NCBI GenBank assembly: GCA_009193035.1
Contig: SWDT01000149.1
Location: 62,001 to 126,000, forward strand
Direction: 5' to 3'
DNA from: Halicephalobus mephisto
Taxonomy: Eukaryota > Nematoda > Chromadorea > Rhabditida > Panagrolaimidae
Length of the DNA: 64,000 nucleotides
Part shown: piece by piece, positions 34,161 to 45,582 of the stretch
How positions within the stretch are numbered: position 1 is the first letter of the stretch
Layout: every line of letters starts with the position of its first letter
The notes under the pieces: generated by a model
Told to the model about the DNA's origin: nothing
The model's input: the letters and a program-made list of their open reading frames with translations, nothing else
Database searches by the model: none
Position numbers and translations under genes: made by a program

Positions 34161-37100
34161 TCACTCCTCCCCTGAGTTCTGAATTGATTCATCTATTTTT
34201 GCTTTTTTTTCAGGAGGTTCTTTTATATATTCTTGATTTCTCAAAGAATATAAAGATTTCGCAATTGCTGAAATAGGAAAAAGATATGCATTAACCAACA
34301 AAGCTTCCGCAGCAGCATCCATTTCAGCTTGTTTCATATTTGTTCCAACGCCTTCGGCAAGTCTATTACCCGCAATATACACTCCAACCACGTATTGTCT
34401 AGCATTCGTAGGACCAAATTGACTTAGAAGTTTATAAACCGGTACATGGGGTTTCTCGTTCATTTCTGATCTCAATAATAAACAACATTGTTGTAGAAGG
34501 GATTTAGGATCATTCCAAGTTTGAGAAATAATAAACCTCTGAAAAATTATTTTCAAATACTCAATAAAAACATAATTTCCAAAACATTTGATTACTTTAA
34601 AAATAATTTCTTAAATGTTCAGTCATTTAAAAAAACAACTCGATATTTGATAATTAAAAAAAAACAACTTTTTAATATTTAATTATTTAAAAAACAGCTT
34701 TTTAATATTTAATTATTTAAAAAACAGCTTTTTAATATTTAATTATTTAAAAAACAGCTTTTTAATATTTAATTATCTTGAAAATCCTTCAATATTTAAT
34801 TATTTAAAAAACGATTTTTAAACTAATTGAAAATTTTAAAAAACTTTTTAATTTTTAATTATTTAAAAAACAGCTTTTTAATTTTTAATTATCTTAAAAA
34901 TCCTTCAATATTTAATTATTTAAAATAAACTCACCTTTAATCTAGGAAAATAACAAACATCACAAAAAGCACAACAAGCATCTAGACCTTTGTCAATATA
35001 CAAAGCTCCAAGAAAAGCTTCCATCAAATCAGCTTTATCTTTTCTAATATCTCCACAAGTAAATAATTGTGATTCATATCCAGGTGGAATAATCACAAAT
35101 TTCTCAAACCCAAGGTCATCACAAATCAATGACTGAGTATGATTACTAACTAGACAACTTCTCAACAGCGACATGTTTCCTTCATTGTGAAATGGAAACA
35201 TCAAATAAAGTTGAATCGTAATTGCCAATTGTAAAACACTATCACCTAGAAATTCCAATGTTTGATTATCTCCCATTGTCAGAAAATTATCTCCAATACA
35301 TCTTTTAGTAAAAACTCTAGCTAAAATCCTGATATGCTTGAAATAAATCCCAATATTATCCTCCAATTCAGTTAGATTCTTCAAGTATTCAATATGATCA
35401 ATCAAATGTCTATCTCCTTCTGGATAATCCCTCTTCAACAAGTATTCCACCGGTTTGAACCATTTTTCCAAAGCTTCTGGAGAATCTCCAAACATCAAAT
35501 TTCCAAGTAATTCATCAATAGTTCTGGCACCTTTGTCGAGAAATAAAGCTCCCATCAAGGCTTCAAAAGCATTAGCCAAGGCATGATCCACATCCATCTG
35601 ATTAGAAGGATCAGAGCTATGAGAATGAAGAAGGTATTCATGAAGGCCTAATTTCTAAAAAATTAAAAATAATACAATTTTAATCATTTTCTACATTAAA
35701 AATTACAAAATTTAAATATTTTTCACTTAAAAATTAAAAAATTAAAGTATTTCCTAATCAAAAATTCTAAAAATTCAAACACTTTTCAATTGAAAATTCT
35801 AAAAATTTAAATATTTCCTAATCGAAAAACCTAAAAATTTAAATATTTCCTAATCAAAAAAACTAAAAATTTAAATATTTGTAAAAAAAACTAAAAATTT
35901 AAATATTTTTCAACTAACCTTTGCTAGATATGCCAAAGTTTCATTTCTAACCAATGCTGATCTACTAGTTGCAAGAAATCCCTCATCTGCATATGGGTAC
36001 ATTAAAAACAATCTTGCCGTCGTCACAAATCCAACAACAGCATCACCAAGAAATTCCAATCTTTCATTATCAAATACAAAATCTTCTTCAAAATCTTTGT
36101 CATTTCCAAACACAAGAACATTCATAGCATCTAGAAGTGTCTCAAATCCTCTTCTTTTAATTGTTTTCTTCGGTCTAGGAGCAGTTTCAAAATATCCACA
36201 ATTCGCTAGAGCTGTTCTACATTGAGAAGCATTTGTTCCATAACTTGCCTTAAAAGACGGATGCATCAGGGCCAATTCAACAGTTACAGGATCCTAAAAT
36301 AAAATTTCACATCATCATAAAAATAAAAAATAAACATTTTTATGAAATTTCCACTGACACAGAACATGAACTACTTCCAGCCGCGATAGTTCCTGAAGTT
36401 ACGGTAGAAATATTCTGATTTTTTATAAATTAACTACTTTTGCGAAAAATTATTGTTTTTTAATAGTGTCTAAATTGGATAATTTTAGCGTTTTTAGTTA
36501 TTATGTAATTCCTTATTAAAATATTTAGTTACTATCCAACTTTTCAACACATATCTGGCGTAAAATTCCAAATTAATTCAATTTAGAAAATCTAAAATTA
36601 ATTCAACTTCAAAAATCTAAAATCAATTTAATTTAGAAAATTTCAAATCAATTCAATTTAGAAAATCTAAAATTAATTCAATTTAGAAAATTTCAAATTC
36701 GATCTGAACTGTTCAATTCGAAAATCTCAAAAAATACAGTTCTAGTCACAACTACCATCAAAAATATTTTTTAATTAATTTTCAATAATTAAATCTTACC
36801 TTCAACTGAAATTTTAATACAGTATTTTCAAAATGACAAATAGTCCATCTTATTCTTGTTTGAGCAATAACTCCGATTAAATGTAATCCATGAATCGCAA
36901 AATCCGGAAATAATCCTGTTTCATAATATCCATATCCAGAAAACGATATATCCGTATATCTCGTTGATCTTCCTCTTCCTATTCTTGGAAACATTCTAAA
37001 AATTTCCGGATCTTTTGAAGAAAATATTGCCGATGGTAATACAGTATTGTGGATTAATTTCGGATATCCATCTGATCCATGATTTCCAATATTGTCTATT

Positions 37101-38911
37101 CTTATTGTTTTTGGTCTTTTTTCTGGATTTATAAACAATTGACCTACTTTTTTATCCAATTTAGAATTTTTCGAAACAGGAATCATCATCCTTCTGAGAG
37201 AATCCAAAACATCGGACATGGATAAAATTCTTTTTTCTTTTCTCCTGTTCGAGGCAAATCGAGGATAACAATGGTAGAAGGGACAACTGTCAGCCAGATT
37301 CATCCCGAATGGAAATCTTTTAAGATCAAAAATTTCCAAAATGTTCCCAAAAAGATAATCATGAAAAGCCTCAAGTTCCTCGATCGTAAAATGAGTCGGC
37401 GGGGGTTCCTTGACGAGTTCCCATATATAATCGTCGTATAACCCGTTCAACGACGTTGCGGGGAATCTATCCGGATACGGTTCATGCAGGAATATTGAAA
37501 ATCCTTCGAAATAAAAAACTTCATCATCTAGTTCGATGTGGGATTTAGGCAAAGCTGAGTCTTTAGCCATCTTGAATACTTTCAAAACATAATGATGAAG
37601 ACTTCCAAAATTACTAAAGTGAATTATTATTTCATATATAAAAAAGTGAGAACAAACTTGGAATCTCTGATACAATGAGGGATCGGCTTCTCTCCGGGAT
37701 AGCAGCCATGATGCATCCCTGTTTTCCTTTCTTCCCTACTGCATTTGCAGACAGGACCTTCTCGGGACCGATTGGGCTCATTGTAGATGACGAACTTGTT
37801 GAGGCAACCCGACTGCCTCGACCTCCTGTCCATCTGCAATCGATTAAGAACAAAATTATTCTAGTTTTGATGATGCTGAGGAAAATTCAAGTTGCATCAA
37901 TTAAATTTTTACAGAAATTATCTAACTAGGAGATGAAAGCACGTCTAAGATAACAGAAATACAAAGCCCACGAAAATCACTCTGAGAATCGCTAGGGGAA
38001 TTTCAATTAGCTTCCGACTAAGGATTAGAAATTTATATGGAATTTTAAAGTTTTTCAAAATGTATTGAGATTTTTTAGAACATTCTAGAACTTGGTAGAA
38101 GGTTGTAAAGTCTTCTACAAGGTAGTGAAAATTTCTAGAATCTTTTACAACCTAGTGGAAGCTTCTAAAATGGGTTAGTATCTGTGGAATAATCTCTAAA
38201 GTCTTCTACAATCTGGTGAAAACTTCAAAAGTGTTTTAGAATCTACTAAAGAGTCTCTAGAATACTTTCCAATTTAGCGAAAGCTTTTAGAATCTTCTAC
38301 AACATAGTCAAAATTTCTAAAATTTTCCACAATCTGATAGAAAGTGTTAGTCTAATATAGTAAAATCCTCTAGAATCTTCTGAAATTTGATAGTGTAAGT
38401 ATTCTGTAATATAGGGAAATTCTCTAGAACCTTTCGAAAAATAAAAATTTCACCTCCAACTTGATCGTGGCAATTTTCTTTATTTTCCGTTTTTCATCTG
38501 TGAGTTCCTCATCATTGTCTTCATCGTACTTTTTGCCTTCATATAAATCGTCTTCTTTGAAACCCAGGAGTTCGTCGAAACAACTGGAATAAAAAGTTCC
38601 AAAAGAAGACTGGCACCGATCCAGGACTTTTTTTTTGAATTTTCGCAAAGCTTCTTTCCCTTCTTCCGTAGCACTTCTAATCCCATTTTTCTCCTAAAAT
38701 ACATATATTAATGGCAAATCGATATATGAAAAATTACAGAGGAATAACATTTCCCAGTTCTGATGATTTTCAGAGGATTATTCAAATTGATCAATTTTGT
38801 TTTTTTCAAATAGGGCTGAACCGGATGTTGGAAGCCGTCTTGGATAATGGACCAGTCGAATTCATCGAGATCGTCGAAATTGAAGTCACTGCCGGAGGAA
38901 GAGGTCTTCAT
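34161..38911 (-). CDS. drsh-1: Drosha ribonuclease III
   Basis: Seven exons: 38911-38738, 38693-38454, 37833-37658, 37613-36800, 36293-35919, 35654-34935, 34538-34161; all junctions are GT-AG and frames join (958 aa). It is the nuclear RNase III that cuts pri-miRNA with Pasha. RIIIDa shows [11 protein letters not shown] and [12 protein letters not shown]; RIIIDb shows [11 protein letters not shown] and [12 protein letters not shown], with the catalytic acidic residues. A C-terminal dsRBD follows ([11 protein letters not shown]...[15 protein letters not shown]). The central domain has the Cys/His patches GPVCKCS and HHGCYPGE. The N-terminus is short (starts [20 protein letters not shown]) and acidic; no long Pro/RS-rich region is seen. 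TTTTCAG at 38923 before the ATG suggests trans-splicing. Confidence 0.93.
34670..34925. repeat. Intronic tandem repeat, 27-28 bp
   Basis: AATATTTAATTATTTAAAAA and ACAGCTTTTT recur at least six times in drsh-1 intron 6. Confidence 0.75.
38041..38440. repeat. TTCTAGAA-rich degenerate repeat in drsh-1 intron 2
   Basis: Degenerate units built around TTCTAGAA, AATCTTCTACAA and TAGTGAAAATTTC fill much of the intron. TTCnnGAA is the heat-shock element core; two exact TTCTAGAA words lie near 38083 and 38133. Confidence 0.55.
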
Positions 38912-38923
38912 TTCGAAAAAGAC

Positions 38924-39465
38924 TGAAAATTCGGAACCAGTTTTGTTTTTTTGCTGATTTTCAGTCTGGACACTTCGCCAACAACCCAATTTTTTTCTTT
39001 TTAAGTTATCCTAAAATTTACATAAAATTGTTGAAATCTTTTTTATGATTTCACTTAAAATAAAAATTTTATTTTCTTCGAAAATTTAACAAATAAATTT
39101 TTTAATATTAAAACATCGATAGTTACGAAATTGTCCCGAAACGAATTTTTAAAACTTTCTAGAAATTTTTAATTTCAAATAATTTCGAAATATTTTTAAA
39201 AACAATGAAAGTTTTAATTTTAAATTTTTATTCAAAAATCACACATTTTGGAAATTTTCTATTTCAAATATTTTAAAAAATTTTTATTAAAAAATTATAC
39301 ATTTTTTAAAATTTTCTACTTCAAATATTTTTTAAAAATTTTTATTCAAAAATCACACATTTTGGAAATTTCCTATTTCAAATATTTTTTAAAATTTTTA
39401 TTCAAAAATCACACACTTTGAAAATTTTCTATATAAAATAGTTTTTAAAAATTTTTATTCAAAAA
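38924..39465. other. Spacer with 62-bp satellite
   Basis: From about 39205 to 39480, TTTTTATTCAAAAATCACAC and TTTTGGAAATTTTCTATTTC recur four to five times. The array runs into the end of the acyltransferase gene. No gene was recognised. Confidence 0.65.
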
Positions 39466-41843
39466 TCACACATTTTGGAAAGCCAACATTGTGTTCCAAA
39501 GACTACAAACCGCCACAAAAACGTAAAAACCAAAAGACACATACAGTACTGTAGTTGACTTAAATTTCTGAACTGCCAGGTCTACTGTAATGTAAAAAAT
39601 AATTCCGAAAAAAATCGAAACTAAAAATAGAAAAAATGATTCGGGTGTTTTACCGTAAGCTTTGATCAAATTAAAAACGGTCAAAACTGGCCAGTGAACC
39701 AAATAAATCGAAAAAGAACAATTTCCTAAAAAAACTAAAAAAAAATCAAAAATTTTCGGAATTCGAAATTCTGAATTTGTCCCTAAAATTACCGTAATTA
39801 TTGTCAAAAAAGAAATTAAAATTCGAAAAAATTTAAAATAAAATTCGTTTTTTGAAATTTTCGGAATTAATAAAATAAAAAAAATCAGAAAAAAAATAAA
39901 CCAAAAAAATTTTTTTAATTTTAGAAATTTTTTGGATTCTGAAGTCGTCCGATACAGTAAGAACCCGAGCGACACTTGCCAGAACCGCGAAATCAGGAAA
40001 CTACAGTACGGTATTTCGGATTTTAAAAAATAAAAAAAAATCGAAAAAATAAAAATTGCCAAATTTAAAAATTTCGAAAAAATAAAAATTTTTAAATTTA
40101 AAAATTTAAAAAAAATAAAAAAAATAAATAAATACTGTAATTCAACAAATACGGACCAAGTGTGAAATAAAAACAAAAAATCGACCGATTCTTGTTCGAA
40201 AAATGGATTTTCGAAAGGCACTTGATTTTTTAGGAAACTGCCCCAGGGAATCTGAAGTTGAAGACCTTCGACGTCGTGTTGAGGCACGACGTACGGTGTG
40301 AATAAAAAAAACAAAATAATTACTATGAAATACGGCGGAAGAACCCTGGTGAATCTCCTTAAAATAAAATCAAAAAACGAAGCCGAAGGATTTTTGTAGA
40401 AATTTGAAGCAGCAAGGAATCCAGAAATCGTCAGAAATCTGAAAATGGATACTGTATTTTTAAAAAAATAAAATTACTAAAAATCAAAAATAGATACTGT
40501 ATTTTTTTATAAAGTAAAATTACTAAAATTTCAAAATAGATACTGTATTTTTTTTATAAAATAAAACTACTGAAATCCGAAAATGGATACTGTATTTTTT
40601 TATAAAGTAAAATTACTAAAATTTCAAAATAGATACTGTATTTTTTTTATAAAATAAAACTACTAAAAATTAAAAACAGGTACTGTAGTTTTTTATAAAA
40701 TAAAACTACTGAAATCCGAAAATGGATACTGTAATTTTTTTATGAACTAAAATTACTAAAAATTAAAAATAGATACTGTAATTTTTTATAAAATAAAATT
40801 ACTGAAATTTCGAAATTTTTTTCAATTATTATCACTAAAAATTTTAAAAATGTACTGTAGGTTTTAAATGTAAAATCATTAAAAATTTTAAAATATACTG
40901 TGGTATGGAGATCTTTAGTTCTTCCGCTGCTGAAATTGATTACTGGTTTTTTTAACCAAGTTCGGGAGGAAATTGAGTTAAGGATCTTTTATGTCAAGGC
41001 CACTATTTGAAACATTTTCGAAGACCGATGACAAAAAAAAATAAAAAAACAGATTTTTCCAAAAACAATTTGATTTTTTGCAATATTTATTACTGATTTA
41101 TTAACTGTGGTTTTTGTCAGGAAATAAATCGAGTATCGTTCGTGTCGGGACCACTACTTCAAATACGTCTGAAAAACACAAATTTTGAAAAATTGGTCCT
41201 ACCACAGATGATTTTTTAGTTTTTCGAAAAAAGTATTTATTGTTTTTTATTAATCTCTTTTTGAGAAAACAAATCAAATGTTATTCGTGTCGGGACCATT
41301 GATTTAAATATATTTTTTATATTTCAAAAAATTAGGTCCCACCACGATTAATGTTCAATTTTTTATATAAAATTTATTTTTTAACTATTTTGTTGACTTT
41401 TTTACTAGAATATGAACTAAGTATCATTCGTGTCGGGACCATTGATTTAAATATATTTTTTCATTTTTAAAAAACTAGGTTCCACCACGAATAATATTCA
41501 ATTTTTTATATAAAATTTATTTTTAATTATTTTGTTAACTTTTTTATCAAAACATCAATTAAATAACATTCGTGTCAGGACCGCTAATTGATATATTTTT
41601 TTATTTTCGAAAAACAGGTCCCACCACGATTGACGTTCAATTTTTTATTTTTATTATTGATTTTTATTAAAATATAACTTACATATCGACACCGAGAAAA
41701 CCATGAACGAAAGTGTCTCTCCAAAAAGTCCACAACAAAATACAAACAACAGACAGTCCTTTCATCCATTGGATTACTGTATGGTTATTTTTGGTTTTAA
41801 AATCCGTACTTCCAGGAACAATTACGTTAAATTTTTCTTCCAT
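39466..41843 (-). CDS. Acyltransferase-3 (oac-type) membrane protein
   Basis: Exon 1 is 41843-41683, exon 2 40438-39466; the GTAAGT-TTTCAG intron joins ...GVDI-FLTISGFLAAS in frame (377 aa). It has the multi-TM acyltransferase-3 fold: WMKGLSVVCILLW then HGFLGVDI-FLTISGF at the start, RRFTRVLPPYFI, TWSVFVELQYL and LGNCSFSIYLVHWPVL. The usual early RGxA/RxxAxxxVxxxH histidine is not evident: the position reads LLWTFWRDTF. Nematode OAC proteins are often 600-700 aa with a SGNH domain; this one ends after the membrane part. The final residues AFQNV and the stop lie in a satellite repeat. Likely O-acylation of a lipid or glycan, inferred from the family only. Confidence 0.8.
40450..40890. repeat. 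Intronic tandem repeat with TACTGTA core
   Basis: About eight diverged units carry ATAGATACTGTATTTTTTTA and TAAAGTAAAATTACTAAAAT, about 60 bp apart, in the acyltransferase intron. Confidence 0.8.
41090..41640. repeat. CGTGTCGGGACC tandem repeat
   Basis: About four units of about 140 bp carry TTCGTGTCGGGACCATTGAT and AGGTCCCACCACGATTAATG. Related arrays lie at 48800-49460. It fills the distal part of the acyltransferase intron. Confidence 0.8.
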
Positions 41844-42168
41844 TTTCAAAAAAATAAAAATCCGGAAAATTTTCGTTTTTTTTTTAAATTCACTTTTTTC
41901 GTTTTTTTAAATTCACTTTTTTTAAAACGTTCAATTTTTGATAAAATCTTTTTTTAATGATTTTTTTCACCAAGTGAGAAAGCTTTAAACTGAAAAATTT
42001 CCGTTATTTTTGAAATAAACCAAATTACCTCGGGGCATCAAAAGGATTCTTGAAAGACAGCGCTTGATTTGGAACTTGGAAAAATTTAATTTTAAATAAA
42101 ATAAACGAACATTCTACTTCTTGAAAAATGTCAGTTTAGTACTTTAGTCAAAGCCGAAACTGGTCAAA
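41844..42168. other. Divergent promoter region
   Basis: The acyltransferase start (minus, 41843) and the four-TM gene start (plus, 42169) are 325 bp apart. AT-rich; no specific site recognised. Confidence 0.4.
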
Positions 42169-43351
42169 ATGTCAATTACCAAAAAAGTCAGAATCGAAGT
42201 TGAAGAAGATGATGAAAAAATTATCGACTTTCCGATGAAGAAAACCGAAATTCAGATGGACCAGGCCGAGAAGAGGATGTTGATTCAGAATCCGGACGAC
42301 AAAGAGGAAACCGAATTTAAGTACAAGTTCTTGATTTGTTGTTGGAAAAGACCAATTTTGGTGAGTTAAATTTCTAAAAAAGTAAAAAAAATTTTAAAAA
42401 TAAAGTAAAAAAAGTAAAAAAAATTTAAAAATAAAGTGAAAAAAGTAAAAAAAATTTTTAAAATATAGTGAAAAAACTTTAAAAAATAAAGTAAAAAATT
42501 AAAAAAAAAGAAATTTAGAACTTTTTAAAAATAAGAAATTATTTAAAAGTTAAAAAACTTCCTCTTCGGCCGGGAATCGAACCCGGGTCTCGTGAGTGAC
42601 AGTCACGGATACTGACCACTATACTACCGAAGATGGAGAGGGGCGAAATTAGATTTTATTTATTTTTAGTTATTTATGTTAAATTTTATTTTAAATAATA
42701 TTAAAAATAGCCGAATTGTATTTTACCACTTTTAGGAATCAGCCAGGACAGTGAGTTTTCTGTCCGCAGCTTCGTTTCTTGCGAATTTGATTTCTTTGGT
42801 TTTGGCGGGATCTCAGACATCCCTCCATTTCGTAATCGAGACAGTTATCCTCATTCTCGAATTTTTCTCATTATTGCTTTTATTCTACGCTCTCTCCCAC
42901 CAAGAACCAAAGTTCATGAAGCCTTACATGGTGTTCGGGGTGAGTCCCAAAAATAAAAATTTAAATAAAATTAAAAATTCAGGTAATTTGGAATATTTTT
43001 TTGATACTTTTGTGGTTATTTTGTTTTGCCGAACTTCTGAAAGGAGCTCAATTTCCATTTAGAGTATCTTCGGCATTATCTCAAGTCTTTCTTCCTTCGA
43101 ATTACAGAAGACGATCCATAAAAAATGGCGGAATTTTTACTGCTTTTTTGATGCTTATGGGTCTCGGCACGACAATTGCCGCGAATTTTTGGCTTTTACA
43201 CATTATAGTTTTGGCCTATTTCTACCTCAAACAAAGAGAAAAACAATCTTCTTCTTGGACTCCGACCATTACTGTATCGGCCCCCACGAGTCCCCCTATG
43301 TCGAAGAAAAACAACCTTCATCCATCAACGACTCCATCGACGTTTTTGTAA
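42169..43351 (+). CDS. Four-TM membrane protein, unrecognised family
   Basis: Exons 42169-42360, 42736-42939 and 42983-43351 join in phase 0 (254 aa). A charged N-terminal cytoplasmic tail (KVRIEVEEDDEKI...) leads through YKFLICCWKRPIL into four hydrophobic segments: SFLSAASFLANLISLVLAG, ETVILILEFFSLLLLFYAL, IWNIFLILLWLFCFAELL and IFTAFLMLMGLGTTIAANFW. A Ser/Thr/Pro-rich C-tail follows. The layout recalls small nematode tetraspan proteins, but I recognise no named family. Intron 2 is 43 nt. Intron 1 holds a tRNA-Asp gene on the other strand. The 3' end meets that of the acyl-CoA-binding gene head-on, 55 bp apart. Confidence 0.75.
42563..42633 (-). tRNA. tRNA-Asp (GUC)
   Basis: The minus strand folds into a complete cloverleaf. 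Acceptor TCTTCGG pairs fully with CCGAAGA; the anticodon arm is CGTGA-CTGTCAC-TCACG with anticodon GTC; the T arm is CCGGG-TTCGATT-CCCGG. It lies in intron 1 of the plus-strand four-TM gene, opposite in direction, with T-runs after its 3' end. Confidence 0.95.
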
Positions 43352-43406
43352 ATTTCTTAATTAATCAATTACTCTCTTCGACGAACAGATAAAAACAGAA
43401 AACCAA

Positions 43407-45555
43407 TTAGAAAGATTTCCCAAGAACGATCAAGTTGGCCTTGATGGAAGGGTCGAGGTCGGGGCTGTTGACCCATTCGGTGACGTTGATCTCCTTTCCG
43501 ATCTCATCGAACATGGCAAGAAGAACTTCGATGTACTGTTCCTTGGCATCGGTTTGGCTGGTTCCTTCACGTGCCTTCCAAGCGTCCCTAAAAGGATAGT
43601 GATTAAAAAACAGAAATCAGTCACTATCTTTAGTCTTTATTAGAGTTGCTAAAGTCACTATCCAAAATCAACTCTAGTAAAACTGGATAGTGTCTATTTG
43701 TAATCTAAATCAGTTTTTTCAGTCACTATTCGTCAATTTCATTGAAACTGTTAATCACTATTCCAAAACCAATTCCAATAAAAATGGATAGTGTCCATTT
43801 TTAACAAAAATCACAATTTCCCAGTCACTATCCGATTTTTTCCTTGGAGTAGTTTTTTGAATTTCTCAGTCACTATTCGTCAATTTCATTGAACTTGTCA
43901 GTCACCATTCAAAAATGCAGTTCCAATGCGGAAGTGCATATTGTTCACTTTTAATTCAAATTAAACTTTTCCATCACTATTTTTATTGCATTTGAACTTT
44001 TAAATAGTAACTTTGACGTTCCAATAAAACCAAATATAGTGATAAAAAAGAAATAAAGTCACTATTTAAAAATATTTTCTTTGATATTTCTTATGTGACA
44101 AAGATAAATCAAACTGTTGGATCGGGCACCCAGCCTTAATGGGAAGCGTAACCAACCGGGAGCGCTTGGTCCCGAACAGATTGCCTTAGCATCGACAAGG
44201 AACACTTGGTCCCGAACGGATTGCTTTAACACCAATAAGGAACGTCTGGTCCTGAACGGATTGCCTTAGCATGAACAAGAGAACATACAGTTCCTCTTGG
44301 CGGGAAGTTCAGTTAGTTGTTTATGTCGAGTTCGACATAGTGTTTTGTACTGTGCCTAAGGCATTTATTTGATAAACCTTTTCTATACTATTTTCCTTCC
44401 TCATCTAGACGTGGGTCACTCGGCGTGACAGATACAACACAAACATCCAACGTCGGCGTCTATGAAACGATCAACATAAAAATTAAAACCAAATTAAACA
44501 GCCCAACTTGCTTCAATGTTGCGAGCAAATTGCAGTTTCGAATTCGAAATTGACTGTTTTATAGACCAAAATAAAAAACTTGATATTTATCTCTAAGTCT
44601 AAAAAACGGTTGACACCAAAATCAAACTAAAATCCGCAGTTTGCACGCAACATTTTGTCAAACCAATTAACAGTTTGTGTTTACATTTTTAAAAATTCAA
44701 AATCAAACTACAATTCGCAGTTTGCATGCAACATTCAAGCAGATCAGTTAACTCAAAATTAAAATCAAATTACAATTCGCAATTTGCTTGCAACATTCAA
44801 GTAGATCAGTCAGAATTTTTAAATTAACATTTTTAAAAATTTCAAAATCAAACTAAAATTCGAACTTTGCATGCAATATTCTGACTGATTTAATTGTTTT
44901 CAAAAAATTCAATTTTATTTTGACTTTTATGTCGACCGTTTTATAGACCTCAGCACAGGGAACCGAAGACTGAAATCTCCAGATCAGAAAAGAGGTCATA
45001 GTTCTTTTGTCCTTCAATTCATCCATTTAAATTTATTTGTTTACAAAAATTGAAAATATTTTGAACTATTTATAGTTATTTTAAATTTTATAAAAACATT
45101 AATTTATAATTTTTATAAAACTATGAAATCATTAATTTCTTTAAATTAAAAAAATATTAAATTACTAATTTTAAAATTTTTATAAAATTACTATTTTTTA
45201 AAATTTTTTAAATTTTTATAAAATTATTAATTTTTTTAAATTTTTACAAAAATATTATTTTTTTAAAATTCTTATAAAATTACTATTTTTTAAATTTTTA
45301 TAAAAATATTAGTTTTTTTTAATTTTTATAAAAATATTATTTTTTTTGTTTTACAGTAATGTTGACTTACCATTTGGCTTTCTCGACGAAACTGAACATG
45401 CCAGGTCTTTCGGTGTTGACGTCCCCGATGGTGGCCTGTTTGAACAACGAGTAAAACTTCAACTTCTGGTCGTTCGAGGTAGACACAGGTCCTTCCTTGG
45501 GCAACTTCTGGATGACGTCAACAGCTGCCTGGAAGCGTTCATCGAGAGACGGCAT
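43407..45555 (-). CDS. acbp-3: Acyl-CoA-binding protein
   Basis: Exon 1 is 45555-45371, exon 2 43587-43407, giving 121 aa across a 1.8-kb intron. It carries the ACBP fold that holds long-chain acyl-CoA in the cytosol: [38 protein letters not shown] (the KLxFYxLxKQATxGD motif) and [25 protein letters not shown]-terminal extension of about 30 residues ([19 protein letters not shown]...) goes beyond the common 86-aa form and resembles C. elegans ACBP-3 as I recall it; the symbol is tentative. TTTCAG just before 45582 suggests trans-splicing to a short 5' UTR. The intron has collected a solo LTR and two repeat families. Confidence 0.9.
43590..44075. repeat. ATAGTGAC repeat array in acbp intron
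   Basis: TCAGTCACTATCC, TGGATAGTGTCCATT and GTCACTATTCGTCAATTTCA recur at least eight times, directly after the exon 2 acceptor. Confidence 0.75.
44115..44439. mobile_element. Solo LTR (325 bp), CAAAC target duplication
   Basis: Same family as 10259-10504: TGTTGGATCGGGCACCCAGC start and GATACAACA end, flanked by CAAAC on both sides (44110-44114 and 44440-44444). It is about 80 bp longer because a unit of about 40 bp (CTTGGTCCCGAACGGATTGC) is present three times. It lies in the acbp intron. Confidence 0.87.
44490..44900. repeat. Tandem repeat, about 85-bp unit
   Basis: Diverged copies of AATTCGCAGTTTGCATGCAA and CATTCAAGCAGATCAGT recur four to five times in the acbp intron, directly after the solo LTR. 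Confidence 0.7.
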
Positions 45556-45582
45556 TTTGTTCTTCGCCACGTTCCTCAACAC

